Assembly: GCF_003201285.1 (NCBI RefSeq) | Contig: NZ_QICS01000001.1 | Span: 892,678-956,677 of the forward strand | Length of the DNA stretch: 64,000 bases | Direction of reading: 5' to 3' | Source of the DNA: Lachnotalea glycerini | GTDB taxonomy: Bacteria; Bacillota; Clostridia; Lachnospirales; Lachnospiraceae | In this document: positions 18,733-27,685 of the stretch, one piece after another | Layout of the letters: each line of letters starts with the position of its first letter | How positions within the stretch are numbered: position 1 is the stretch's first letter | Notes under the pieces: model-generated | Told to the model about the DNA's origin: nothing | The model's input: only the letters and a program-made list of their open reading frames with translations | The model's database searches: none | Program-made: the position numbers and the translations under genes

Positions 18733-19296
18733 TTATCCCAAAATACCTAAGTGCTCAAAAAGAATCTTAAATCCCATCAAAATGAGTATAATTCCACCTG
18801 TCAACTCTGCTTTTGCTTTGTATTTTGTACCAAATACATTTCCTATTTTCACGCCAATTACAGAAAGTGTAAAGGTCACTAATCCGATAAAGCTTACAGC
18901 AGATACAATATCTACCTGTAAAAAGGCAAAGGTAACTCCAACTGCTAATGCATCAATACTTGTTGCTATTGCAAGTACAAACATATTTTTAAAACATAAA
19001 GAATCGTCTGCCTCTTCACTTTCCTGATTCATAGCTTCTTTTACCATATTTGCTCCAATTATTCCAAGTAAAACAAATGTAATCCAATGATCAATTGCTG
19101 TGATTTTACTTTGAAACCGGATTCCCAATAAATAACCTGCCAGAGGCATTACCGCCTGAAAAATACCAAAATACAACCCCACTGTCAAAGCTTTTTTAAA
19201 ACTGATTTTTTTCATTGCTAAACCCTTACATATAGCTACTGCAAAAGCATCCATTGATAATCCCACTGCTAAAACAAATAATTCAATTAAACTCAT
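18733..19296 (-). CDS. mntP: Manganese efflux pump MntP
   Basis: A 187-residue, six-helix membrane protein with the duplicated MntP motif ([17 protein letters not shown] near the N-terminus; [14 protein letters not shown] in the second half, both with conserved Asp). It exports Mn2+. The ATG at 19294-19296 follows AAAGGAG; a start six codons upstream lacks spacing. A yybP-ykoY manganese riboswitch 190 bases upstream strongly supports the name and predicts induction by excess Mn2+. Confidence 0.96.
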   Translation of the reverse strand: MSLIELFVLAVGLSMDAFAVAICKGLAMKKISFKKALTVGLYFGIFQAVMPLAGYLLGIRFQSKITAIDHWITFVLLGIIGANMVKEAMNQESEEADDSLCFKNMFVLAIATSIDALAVGVTFAFLQVDIVSAVSFIGLVTFTLSVIGVKIGNVFGTKYKAKAELTGGIILILMGFKILFEHLGILG

Positions 19297-19319
19297 TTCT
19301 ATTCTCCTTTTCATCCTAC

Positions 19320-19425
19320 CCTAATGCAAAAGCATTACAGTACAAAGCGGATTTGACCGCTTTGCCGCGCCGAATGCTGTTACGCAGTGACATTTTCCAC
19401 TTGCATTCGTGCGCATTGTGTTTTT
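19320..19425 (-). other. GC-richer, hairpin-dense block in the mntP leader
   Basis: This stretch is near 50% GC, against about a third around it, and holds nested inverted repeats: AAAGCGG/CCGCTTT, GAATGC/GCATTC and AATGC/GCATT. It lies between the riboswitch terminator and the mntP ribosome binding site and is transcribed only on read-through. It holds no ORF that I can support. It looks like an inserted repeat element, adjoining repeat copy B. Confidence 0.5.
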
Positions 19426-19480
19426 ATTTCATAGGAATCAAAACTTTTATACGTTAACAACAAGGTCTTTCCTATGAAAT
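19426..19480. repeat. Dispersed repeat, copy B, with terminal inverted repeats
   Basis: A 55-bp unit bounded by perfect 12-bp inverted repeats, ATTTCATAGGAA (19426-19437) and TTCCTATGAAAT (19469-19480). Bases 19445-19479 are identical to copy A at 9807-9841. It abuts the U-tract of the riboswitch terminator. Confidence 0.7.
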
Positions 19481-19485
19481 GAAAT

Positions 19486-19524
19486 AAAAAAAGACCCACC
19501 TGTGGAATAACCACAGATAAGTCT
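19486..19524 (-). terminator. Terminator of the manganese riboswitch
   Basis: On the minus strand the arms 19511-19524 and 19492-19505 pair over 14 bp (G-U pairs included) around a five-base loop, followed by six to seven T. Its 5' arm contains CTTATC, which can instead pair with GATAAG of the aptamer. Confidence 0.9.
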
Positions 19525-19605
19525 CATTATTTAAAGTAAAACCAGATAGTGTTCTATCATCATGTTGATTTTACTACACACTTGTGCCAACTACTCCCTT
19601 ATCAA
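19486..19605 (-). promoter_or_regulatory. yybP-ykoY manganese riboswitch
   Basis: The minus-strand RNA carries the family marks: a GGGAGTAG-type conserved block (19591-19600) after GATAAG (19598-19603), and AATGAGACTTATC near the 3' end. GATAAG pairs with CTTATC (19516-19521) to form the closing helix, which would break the overlapping terminator, so bound Mn2+ should switch transcription on. It lies upstream of mntP, the commonest gene under this riboswitch. Confidence 0.88.
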
Positions 19606-19654
19606 AGCATAAAACTTGTTTTTAATTTAGACCTTTTTATGTCCAATGTCATGA

Positions 19655-19683
19655 ATTATAATTGAAATAAAAGTATTTGTCAA
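19655..19683 (-). promoter_or_regulatory. Consensus promoter of the mntP riboswitch transcript
   Basis: Minus strand: -35 TTGACA (19678-19683), 17-base spacer, -10 TATAAT (19655-19660). The RNA would start near 19648, about 45 bases before the aptamer's closing helix. Confidence 0.88.
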
Positions 19684-19768
19684 TCACTTATTGAGAACAT
19701 TTTTAGATTTATTGATAAAATAAAATCCTATCCTTAATATATTAATTTCTTTCTATCTGGTTCCTATA

Positions 19769-21547
19769 TTACACTGCATTCGCAAATTGAGCCATGTACA
19801 GCTCGTAATATACACCTTTTTGTTCCAATAATTCCTTTTCACTTCCCTGTTCCATAATCCCACCATTATCAATTACAAAAATTCGATCCGCATTTTGTAT
19901 GGTTGAGAGTCTGTGTGCAATCACAAAAGAGGTTCTTCCTTTTAGCAGTGTTTCGATGCCTTCTTGTACTAACAGCTCCGTGTGGGTATCAATGCTTGAG
20001 GTAGCTTCATCTAGGATTAATATCTTTGGCTCTGATATCATTGTTCTTGCAAAGGCAAGTAATTGCTTTTGACCAACCGATAAGCCAGCTCCTCTTTCCT
20101 TTAATATCGTATCATAACCATTTTCCATCTCCATAATGAACTCATGTGCATTCACTGCTTTTGCAGCCTTAATTACTTCTTCCTCCGTTGCATCCAACTT
20201 TCCATATCTGATGTTGTCCTTTACCGAGCCTGAGAACAGAAAATTGTCCTGCGTCATAATTCCCATCTGATTTCTAAGACTTTCTATTGAAATCTTTTTT
20301 ACGTCATATCCATCTACTGTGATGATACCCTTTTGTATATCATAAAATCTGCTGATAAGATTTACAATTGTAGATTTACCTGCTCCTGTCGGTCCAACCA
20401 GTGCAATTGTTTCACCTGTCTTTACGCAAAAACTGACATTTTCAAGTACCTTACTGTTTTCATCATATTCAAACGAAACCTTTTTAAATTCTACCTCTCC
20501 TTTGATTGGTGGAAGATTCATTACATCACTGTCATCCGTAATGTCAGCTTTTGTATCCATTATTTCAAAAATTCGTTCAGCTCCAGCAATATTGGTAATT
20601 AGCTGATTATAGAAATTACTTAAGTTTAATACAGGGTGCCAAAACATTGATATGTAAGTTCCAAAAGCTATCAATGTTCCTACTGCAACCCTATCACTTC
20701 CTATCATTTTTACTCCTACATAATACAATGCCAATGTGCCAATTCCCCAGCAGAAATCAATAACAGAACCAAATGCATCCGCAAACTTAACAGCATCAAT
20801 AAAGGATTCTCTATACTCTCCTAGCAGTTGTTCAAAGTTTTCTTGCGTTTCCTCTTCCGCTCCAAAACTTTGTATAATATACATTCCTGATATATCCTCG
20901 TGAACAAATGCATTTACATTAGAACCTTTTTTGCGAAATATCTGCCATCTGGTATGAGCCTTTTTTTGTATCACCCAAACCCCTATAATCATTAAGGGCA
21001 AGCTGCTCAATGCTGCAAGAGCCAATCTCCAATTCTTAATAAACATAATGATAACTACTGAAGAAATGGTGATAAAATCCGGAATCAGTGTGGTAACACT
21101 ATTAGAAAGTACCTCCTTAAGAGAGTTAACATCTCCTATGATTCTTGCTAATATTTTTCCAGTCGGTCTGCTGTCAAAAAAGTGAAAGCTTAAGGTCTGA
21201 ATATGTGAATATAATTCTTCTCTGATGGTCAGCAAAACCTTATTTGAGACTTCAGCCATAATGTACATCCTCAGTTTAATAAATAAGACCAACATTATGT
21301 TAATAATGGCTGCAAAAGTTCCCAATTGCAAAAGTCCATTTCTATCTTTGTTTTTAATATAGACATCTATTGCCTTTTCGATGATAAGCGGATTTATTAA
21401 AGTAATGGTTACACAGCAAAACATAATTAATAAAACGAAAGTGATTTTTTTCTTGTATGCAAGCAGATATCGAAATAATCTGAGCAATGTTGCTTTTCTG
21501 GATCCAGTCTCCAGATTTTCATCTTCTTTTACTGTATTAATCGCCAT
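19769..21547 (-). CDS. ABC exporter half-transporter, catalytic subunit (second pair)
   Basis: A 592-residue type IV ABC exporter: six membrane helices, then an ATPase with Walker A GPTGAGKST (near 386), signature LSVGQKQ, Walker B LILDEATSSID with catalytic Glu and H-loop IAHRLS. It follows its partner gene by 12 bases. The pair resembles BmrC/BmrD (YheI/YheH) of Bacillus subtilis in gene order and in the intact/degenerate split; BmrD is longer (about 670). The substrate is unknown, but the leader-peptide attenuator upstream suggests antibiotic-responsive expression. Confidence 0.93.
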   Translation of the reverse strand: MAINTVKEDENLETGSRKATLLRLFRYLLAYKKKITFVLLIMFCCVTITLINPLIIEKAIDVYIKNKDRNGLLQLGTFAAIINIMLVLFIKLRMYIMAEVSNKVLLTIREELYSHIQTLSFHFFDSRPTGKILARIIGDVNSLKEVLSNSVTTLIPDFITISSVVIIMFIKNWRLALAALSSLPLMIIGVWVIQKKAHTRWQIFRKKGSNVNAFVHEDISGMYIIQSFGAEEETQENFEQLLGEYRESFIDAVKFADAFGSVIDFCWGIGTLALYYVGVKMIGSDRVAVGTLIAFGTYISMFWHPVLNLSNFYNQLITNIAGAERIFEIMDTKADITDDSDVMNLPPIKGEVEFKKVSFEYDENSKVLENVSFCVKTGETIALVGPTGAGKSTIVNLISRFYDIQKGIITVDGYDVKKISIESLRNQMGIMTQDNFLFSGSVKDNIRYGKLDATEEEVIKAAKAVNAHEFIMEMENGYDTILKERGAGLSVGQKQLLAFARTMISEPKILILDEATSSIDTHTELLVQEGIETLLKGRTSFVIAHRLSTIQNADRIFVIDNGGIMEQGSEKELLEQKGVYYELYMAQFANAV

Positions 21548-21559
21548 ACAGACCTCCCT

Positions 21560-23281
21560 CTATGCACGAAGCTTTTCACCATATTGTGCATGATATGTCT
21601 CATAATATAAGCCTTTAAGTGCTAACAACTCTTCATGTTTTCCCCGTTCAGCTATTTTACCTTTTTCTAAAATAATAATTTCATCTGCATTTCTTACTGC
21701 TGAAATTCGATGCGCAATAATTATTTTTGTAATATCTGTAAACTCTTTTAAATTGTTTTGAATCATGTATTCTGTCTCCATATCAAGAGCAGAGGTTGAA
21801 TCATCTAAAACTAAAATGGGCATTTGCTTTGCAATAGCTCTTGCAATACTTATTCTTTGCTTTTGCCCACCTGATAATCCTACTCCACGTTCACCTATTA
21901 AAGTTTCATATTGATTTTCCATTTTCTCAATAAATCCAGTTGCATGTGCTTCTTTAAGAGCTTCCTTTACTTCTTCATTTCGTACAACACTGCTTTTACC
22001 TAGTTTTACATTTGAATTAATAGTATCTGAAAATAGAAAAATATCCTGCATCACTAATGCAATGTTCTTGCGAAGTTCCTGTAGGCTAAGCTTTCTTATA
22101 TCTATACCATCAAGAAGTATTCTTCCCTTTGTTGCATCAAAAAAACGCTGAAGTAAATTAATAATAGATGTCTTACCAGTTCCTGTTGCACCCATAATTC
22201 CAATTGTCTTTCCTGCCTGCACTTCAAATGAAATATCTTTCAGAATATATTTATTATCAAGTTTTAAAGAAACATTGTCGAATTTGATATTTCCTTTAAC
22301 CTCTCCTAATATAATAGGAACAGGTATTTCAATTATTTGTGGCTTTTCATTATATATTTTTTTAATTTTATTATTGGAAGCAATTGCAGATGCCAAATCA
22401 TTAAACAGCCAGCCAAGCATTTCCATTGGCCACACTATATTACTGCAATATTCTACGGCTGCGCCAAGCGTTCCAAGTGTGATTTCACCTTTTATAACAA
22501 GTGTTCCTCCATACACAATTGCAACAATCGGAAGAAGCTTCGTAATGAATTGAAACATAGGCTGATATTTAACCAGCACCTTAGACTGCTTCATATTCAA
22601 TTTATAATATCTTTTGTTATGTGATAAGAACTTACTAATTTCAAATTTTTCTCTTGCAAAAGCTTTTACCGTTCGCACCCCTGCCAGATTTTCCTGTGCA
22701 ACTGTGTTCAAAACCGCGTTTTCCTCACTAATCGCCTCATAGATTCCTCCTAATTTATTTTCCATTTTAATAGCTAGAAAACCTACGATTGGCATTGCAA
22801 TCACTGGTATCATAAATAACTTAAAATTTAATTGAAACATGCAAAACAGAATTATTGTTGTATGTATTGTAACTTCAATGATCAGCATACTGATATATCC
22901 AAGTGCCGACCAGATTTTGTCTATATCATCTTTCACTCGTGCCATTATTTCTCCGGTATTTGTTTCGTTAAAGAAACCAATTGACAGACTTTGTATATGT
23001 TGAAACAATCTTTTTCTCATATCTTCTGCCACTTTTGCACTTATCATATCAAATATAAACTCTTTTAAATAACCAAAGATACATCTACCTACACCTATCA
23101 TGAATATCATAACAAGTAATTTTGTAAGCAACTCAATTTGTCCGTTTCCGATTACATCATCTATAATTTTCTTCGTAATTTGTGGTGAAAGCATATCAAG
23201 TCCAACCTGAAGCACCATGCATAGAATGGCAAATGCATAGAAATACCAATTGTCCAATACATATTGTGATATTTTTTTCAT
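21560..23281 (-). CDS. ABC exporter half-transporter, degenerate subunit (second pair)
   Basis: A 573-residue partner of the following gene: membrane domain 1-300, ATPase with Walker A GATGTGKTS (near 364), signature LSGGQKQR and Walker B LVLDDSTSALD with Asp in place of the catalytic Glu; the H-loop His is kept (IIAHRIS). This is the expected degenerate half of a heterodimeric multidrug exporter. The ribosome binding site is AAAGGGG. It is the first full gene after a leader containing a 28-codon ORF and an intrinsic terminator at 23393-23421, so its transcription probably depends on read-through. Confidence 0.93.
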   Translation of the reverse strand: MKKISQYVLDNWYFYAFAILCMVLQVGLDMLSPQITKKIIDDVIGNGQIELLTKLLVMIFMIGVGRCIFGYLKEFIFDMISAKVAEDMRKRLFQHIQSLSIGFFNETNTGEIMARVKDDIDKIWSALGYISMLIIEVTIHTTIILFCMFQLNFKLFMIPVIAMPIVGFLAIKMENKLGGIYEAISEENAVLNTVAQENLAGVRTVKAFAREKFEISKFLSHNKRYYKLNMKQSKVLVKYQPMFQFITKLLPIVAIVYGGTLVIKGEITLGTLGAAVEYCSNIVWPMEMLGWLFNDLASAIASNNKIKKIYNEKPQIIEIPVPIILGEVKGNIKFDNVSLKLDNKYILKDISFEVQAGKTIGIMGATGTGKTSIINLLQRFFDATKGRILLDGIDIRKLSLQELRKNIALVMQDIFLFSDTINSNVKLGKSSVVRNEEVKEALKEAHATGFIEKMENQYETLIGERGVGLSGGQKQRISIARAIAKQMPILVLDDSTSALDMETEYMIQNNLKEFTDITKIIIAHRISAVRNADEIIILEKGKIAERGKHEELLALKGLYYETYHAQYGEKLRA

Positions 23282-23392
23282 TGTTTTCCCCTTTCAAAAA
23301 CTCCCTCTAAAGTACTTCATATCTACTATTTGCTCATCTTATATGGATGTTCTCATATAAAAGGAAATTCTAATCATTTCCCATTATACAGC

Positions 23393-23421
23393 AAAAAAGA
23401 TCACAGCAAGATGCCGTGACC
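23393..23421 (-). terminator. Leader terminator before the second ABC pair
   Basis: Minus strand: 10-bp stem (arms 23412-23421 and 23399-23408, two G-U pairs), three-base loop, six T. It lies 49 bases beyond the stop of the leader peptide gene and 112 bases before the ABC gene, so it terminates the leader RNA rather than a full gene. Confidence 0.88.
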
Positions 23422-23442
23422 TAATATTTACACTAATTTTCA

Positions 23443-23462
23443 TTAACATAATTATATGTTAA
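23443..23462 (-). other. Small hairpin between leader ORF and terminator
   Basis: Perfect 8-bp inverted repeat TTAACATA/TATGTTAA with a four-base loop, 7 bases after the leader ORF stop. A ribosome pausing near the end of the ORF would cover or free this stem; a role in attenuation is inference. Confidence 0.5.
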
Positions 23463-23469
23463 TTCGTAT

Positions 23470-23556
23470 TTAATGCAGTACTATAGAGGTAATCTTACAT
23501 TCATTTAAAACTGTTAAATTGTAAACTTCATATTGTGTTAAAATTAAATGATTCAT
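23470..23556 (-). CDS. 28-residue leader peptide of the ABC exporter operon
   Basis: ATG at 23554-23556 with AGAGAGG seven bases upstream; stop TAA at 23470-23472. The peptide begins MNHLILTQYEVYNLTVLN and ends ITSIVLH; it has no signal peptide and no recognised domain. A consensus promoter (23603-23632) starts the RNA about 40 bases upstream, and a strong terminator follows. This promoter, short ORF, terminator, ABC heterodimer order is that of bmrB-bmrCD in Bacillus subtilis, where ribosome stalling on bmrB by translation inhibitors allows read-through. No sequence relation to BmrB is claimed. Confidence 0.65.
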   Translation of the reverse strand: MNHLILTQYEVYNLTVLNECKITSIVLH

Positions 23557-23602
23557 ATTTTTACCTCTCTTTCTTTGTTATCTTAAATTCAACGTCTTTG
23601 TT

Positions 23603-23632
23603 ATTATATTACCCGGACAAATATATTGTCAA
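23603..23632 (-). promoter_or_regulatory. Consensus promoter of the leader/ABC operon
   Basis: Minus strand: -35 TTGACA (23627-23632), 18-base spacer, -10 TATAAT (23603-23608). Both hexamers are perfect. The transcript would begin near 23596. Confidence 0.88.
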
Positions 23633-23660
23633 TGGTTTTGGGATAATTTGTTAAGATATT

Positions 23661-25742
23661 TTAATGAAATAACAGCTTTTCAAACTCTTTTGCTGGCATA
23701 GGCTTTGAAAAATAAAATCCTTGTGCAATAGAACAACCCATTTCAAGTAATTCTTCTGAAATTTTTTTCGTTTCTACCCCTTCTGCTACTACTGTAATAC
23801 CAAGTGCATTCGACATCTCAATGATATGTTTTATAATTATTTTACTGTCTGTCCTGCTGCCTGGCTCATTAAAGAATTCACGATCTAGTTTTATCTCGCT
23901 GATTGGCACATCTTTTAATATACTTAAAGAAGAATATCCTGTTCCAAAATCATCAAGAGAAAATCGAAATCCTTGATTCATAATCTGATTCATTATTTCA
24001 AATAAAACCGAAGTATTCTCTATAAAGATGCTTTCGGTCAGTTCCAGTTCTAAGAGCTCATTTCTCACATTATATTTTTTTGTTATATTCAAAAGCTTAC
24101 TACACAATTCACTATCGTATATATGCATACGAGAAACATTTACAGAAACTGGAATTTCTCTACCTCCCTTATCCATCCATTTTCTCATTAATTTACAGGT
24201 TTCATCCCAGACATACTCATCTAATTTAACAATAAAACCATTATTTTCAAATAGCGGAATGAATTTATTTGGAAGGATCAGCCCTTTTTGAGGATGATTC
24301 CATCTTACAAGCGATTCTGCTCCTATGATAGCTCCGGTGGAAATGTTATGCTTTGGCTGAAGATATACAACAAATTCGCCATTCAAAAGGGCATCCTCCA
24401 TCTCATCCTCCATTTCCCTTACTTCATTTTCTTGCTTTCTTATTTTAGAATCATAGAAAGCAACATTTGTCAAAATACTATCCTTTATAGTAAATAGTGC
24501 AAAAGTCGCCATATCTGAAAGCTTATTGATCGGTGTTTCCAAATGTTCTACAGGACAAATTCCAAAAGAAAATTCAATCTTGTATTTAAAAAGCTTCCTT
24601 TTAGCCTGCATCTCTATATTATGTATCATGTCTAATATCTGATCATCATTATGATACATCATACAAATACTAAATATATCACTATGATTTCGACTGCACA
24701 AGTCATATAAACCCATACTTTGTTTTATAATATCAGCAATCTTTTTTAAAACCTGATTACCAGTCTGAGTACCGTAGACATCATTAATCACTTTAAATTT
24801 CTTAACATTCATGGTTATAATAGCAAACTTATTATTTGGATAATTTAAAAATAATTCTTCTACTTTTGTATGAAACGTTCTACGATTATAACAATCCACA
24901 ATATCGTCATGCTCTGCTCTATACACCAGTTCATTTTGAGCCTTTACCTGCTCATCAATATTATTGATAGTTCCTATCACCCTGATTAATTGATTCTGGT
25001 CATCATAAAAGCTGTTTGTCAATATACGACACCATACAAATGTACCCGACTCTTTCTTTAATCGTATTATTACTTCATTTACCTTATTTCCAGTTTTCAA
25101 TTTGTTTATAAAATCAACAAGCTTTAACTCATCCTCCTTATATATTTCCAGTACATTATATGTCATCTGCTTATTACTTATTAAAAACACACGGTCTGTA
25201 AATACAAATTGCATATTGCCTTCTATCATGTATTCAATTCCGTTTTCTGGTGTCCACTCAAAAACAATAATCTCTACTTGTTCAACTATAGATCTGTAAA
25301 TTTCTTCATTTCTCCGATTTATTTCTAAGATTCGATTTTTTTCCCTTAATAATTCTAATTCTTTTTTTGAAACAATATTGTTTACTCTAAATTTAATCAC
25401 TTCGGGAACAATGGGTTGGTTGACAAAATCATCTGCTCCAAGCTGCAATGCATTTAGTTCACTTTCAACATCATTGTGTGCTGTAGATACAATAACTGAT
25501 ATATGGTTTAAATCATGATCCCTTTTGATTTCTTTTAATACCTCATAACCACTTTTAAGCGGCATTAGTAAATCTAACAGGACGATAATTATTTCATCCT
25601 TATACCTTTTGATTATATCCATGGCTTCAATTCCGTTTTTTGCTTGTAAAACATCATACTCATTCATGAAAGTATCACTTAAAATAGCACGATTTAAGCT
25701 TACATCATCCACTATTAGCATTTTCTTTAAGCGTTCCAACAT
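23661..25742 (-). CDS. Receiver-PAS-GGDEF(degenerate)-EAL c-di-GMP phosphodiesterase
   Basis: A 693-residue cytoplasmic protein. Receiver domain 1-125 (phospho-Asp in LLDLLMPLKSG), coiled linker, PAS-like domain (about 150-270), GGDEF domain (275-430) whose active motif is SRNHSDIFS instead of GGDEF, so synthesis of c-di-GMP is not expected, and an EAL domain (440-690) with AESLVRW, NVSR, ELTES, DDFGTGYSS, KLDREF and EGVET, which keeps the metal and catalytic residues. It should hydrolyse c-di-GMP under phosphorylation control. The start at 25740-25742 is fixed by AGGGGAGG four bases upstream; a longer reading frame lacks support. No cognate kinase adjoins. Confidence 0.92.
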   Translation of the reverse strand: MLERLKKMLIVDDVSLNRAILSDTFMNEYDVLQAKNGIEAMDIIKRYKDEIIIVLLDLLMPLKSGYEVLKEIKRDHDLNHISVIVSTAHNDVESELNALQLGADDFVNQPIVPEVIKFRVNNIVSKKELELLREKNRILEINRRNEEIYRSIVEQVEIIVFEWTPENGIEYMIEGNMQFVFTDRVFLISNKQMTYNVLEIYKEDELKLVDFINKLKTGNKVNEVIIRLKKESGTFVWCRILTNSFYDDQNQLIRVIGTINNIDEQVKAQNELVYRAEHDDIVDCYNRRTFHTKVEELFLNYPNNKFAIITMNVKKFKVINDVYGTQTGNQVLKKIADIIKQSMGLYDLCSRNHSDIFSICMMYHNDDQILDMIHNIEMQAKRKLFKYKIEFSFGICPVEHLETPINKLSDMATFALFTIKDSILTNVAFYDSKIRKQENEVREMEDEMEDALLNGEFVVYLQPKHNISTGAIIGAESLVRWNHPQKGLILPNKFIPLFENNGFIVKLDEYVWDETCKLMRKWMDKGGREIPVSVNVSRMHIYDSELCSKLLNITKKYNVRNELLELELTESIFIENTSVLFEIMNQIMNQGFRFSLDDFGTGYSSLSILKDVPISEIKLDREFFNEPGSRTDSKIIIKHIIEMSNALGITVVAEGVETKKISEELLEMGCSIAQGFYFSKPMPAKEFEKLLFH

Positions 25743-25827
25743 GCAGCCTCCCCTCATCAGACCATTACAGGCACTCATTTCTATACATTATCAGCTACGT
25801 AATCTATACCTACATCGTATTATTCTA

Positions 25828-25859
25828 TTTTAATACATTTTTTATGAATTGTATTAAAA
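25828..25859 (-). terminator. AT-rich inverted repeat, weak terminator candidate
   Basis: 10-bp arms TTTTAATACA and TGTATTAAAA with a 12-base loop, between the arabinofuranosidase stop and the phosphodiesterase gene. The U-tract is poor, so termination is uncertain. Confidence 0.35.
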
Positions 25860-25914
25860 TATTTTAATTTTAATAGATTTCACTGTTTTTTTATAATGAA
25901 TGTCTAACTAAGCC

Positions 25915-27417
25915 TTAAATAATCGTGATTTTCATAACACTGCATGGCAAAATTTTAAATTTTAATTCCTTTCCATTCGTTTCTATCTCATCAAACTTCT
26001 CAATATGCACCTTTTCAGTATTTTGAAATGTATTATGTGCTGTCATTTCATTGGTGAGTATCCAGGCTGTAGCACTCTTTATCTGCTTTTGAGTAAATAT
26101 CGTTTGAACCTCATAAGCTTCGTCCGCCGAAAGGTTATTAATCGTAATATTAATGCTTCCATCTTTATTCATGGACACAGACTCTTGTAAATTAGGCACC
26201 TGGTTCTCATTATCCATACCTATAAATGTAGCATCGATGTAGCTGTCCACAAGCTCTGCATTCTGATGGCATTGATACATATCAAATACATGATAAGTTG
26301 GTGTAAGAATCATTTTTTCACCTTCGGTAAGGATAACCGCCTGTAATACGTTAATCATCTGCGCAATATTAGCCATTTTCACACGATCGCAATGCTTGTT
26401 AAATATATTAAGGGTTAAACCAGCCACCAATGCATCTCTCATTGTATTTTGCTGATACAAAAATCCTGGATTCGTACCAGGCTCTACATCGTACCAACAG
26501 CCCCATTCATCCACAATCATACCTATTAGCTTATCTGGGTCATATTGATCCATAACCAAACTGTGCCTATTAATTAAGGTTTCCATAAATAACGCCTTAT
26601 GTAAAGTCTTGTACCATACATCTTTATTAAATTTGGTCGCTTGCCCCTTGTTCTCCCAGTTATTTGGCAGGGTATAATAATGTAAAGATAAACCATCCAT
26701 AAATCCGTGTATATTTGCTGGTGCATGGTCAAATGTAGTCTTTAAAACCTTTTCTGTCCAGTCATAATCATCTGCATTAGCCCCGCAGCAAATCTTAGAA
26801 ATTTTCTCATTGGACTTATAATTTCTAATATATGTCTGGTATCTTCTGTATTCATCAGCATAATATTGTGGACGCATATTACCTCCACAACCCCAATTTT
26901 CATTACCAACACCGAAATAATCAATTTTCCAAGGCTTCTCGTGTCCATTTGCCTTTCTTAAATCAGCCATTGGGGATACCCCTTCAAAGGTAATATATTC
27001 TACCCATTCAGACATTTCTGAAACGGTTCCGCTACCCATATTACCATTAATATATGCTTTACAATCCAACTGTTCACACAATTCCAAAAATTCATGCGTA
27101 CCAAAACTGTTATCTTCAACGACTCCGCCCCAATGAGTATTAATCATTTTTTTTCTGCTTTCCTTTGCTCCGATTCCATCTTTCCAATGATACTCGTCTG
27201 CAAAACAGCCTCCAGGCCAACGCAGTACAGGAATTTTAATTCCTTTTAAAGCAGCTACTACATCCTTTCTTATCTCATTTGTATTCGGTATGCTTGAATT
27301 TTCTCCAACATAAATACCTCCATAAATGCACCTTCCCAAATGTTCTGCAAAATGACCATATAGTTCAGGATTAATATGCCCTAGCTTCTTGTTCTCATTA
27401 ATATATAGATTTGCCAT
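25915..27417 (-). CDS. abfA: Alpha-L-arabinofuranosidase, GH51
   Basis: A 500-residue intracellular enzyme (no signal peptide) of glycoside hydrolase family 51, releasing terminal arabinose from arabino-oligosaccharides. Landmarks: [20 protein letters not shown] at the N-terminus, [15 protein letters not shown], acid/base Glu in [11 protein letters not shown] (near 173) and nucleophile Glu in [10 protein letters not shown] (near 303), then a C-terminal beta domain. Length is typical. Ribosome binding site AGGAGGG. It stands alone between a c-di-GMP and a chemotaxis gene, though its pectin/arabinan substrate range fits the rhamnogalacturonan cluster at 56-63 kb. Confidence 0.96.
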   Translation of the reverse strand: MANLYINENKKLGHINPELYGHFAEHLGRCIYGGIYVGENSSIPNTNEIRKDVVAALKGIKIPVLRWPGGCFADEYHWKDGIGAKESRKKMINTHWGGVVEDNSFGTHEFLELCEQLDCKAYINGNMGSGTVSEMSEWVEYITFEGVSPMADLRKANGHEKPWKIDYFGVGNENWGCGGNMRPQYYADEYRRYQTYIRNYKSNEKISKICCGANADDYDWTEKVLKTTFDHAPANIHGFMDGLSLHYYTLPNNWENKGQATKFNKDVWYKTLHKALFMETLINRHSLVMDQYDPDKLIGMIVDEWGCWYDVEPGTNPGFLYQQNTMRDALVAGLTLNIFNKHCDRVKMANIAQMINVLQAVILTEGEKMILTPTYHVFDMYQCHQNAELVDSYIDATFIGMDNENQVPNLQESVSMNKDGSINITINNLSADEAYEVQTIFTQKQIKSATAWILTNEMTAHNTFQNTEKVHIEKFDEIETNGKELKFKILPCSVMKITII

Positions 27418-27638
27418 AATACCCTCCTAATTATTTCATATTAAGTATTCTAATTTTATTATATTGTAAATTATTTTATTTATAACTAAATTATAATACA
27501 AGACTAAACTTTTTTCAAACCCTATCTTATATTTTTATTTTTTTATTACAAACAGTTGATATTTGTTATCATTCCTGTATCAAAGAGAGTATAAGCCTTT
27601 TTACTTCATAGTATTTCGTAGAAAACTTAGATGCCTAC

Positions 27639-27684
27639 AAAAAAGGAAGTTCCCCACTTCTTAAAGTGAGGAACTTCCTTTTTT
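27639..27684. terminator. Strong terminator after the H-NOX chemoreceptor gene
   Basis: A stem of about 20 bp (AAAAAAGGAAGTTCC and its complement, one mismatch) with A and T runs at both ends; it begins 2 bases beyond the stop of the minus-strand gene. Confidence 0.92.
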
Positions 27685-27685
27685 G

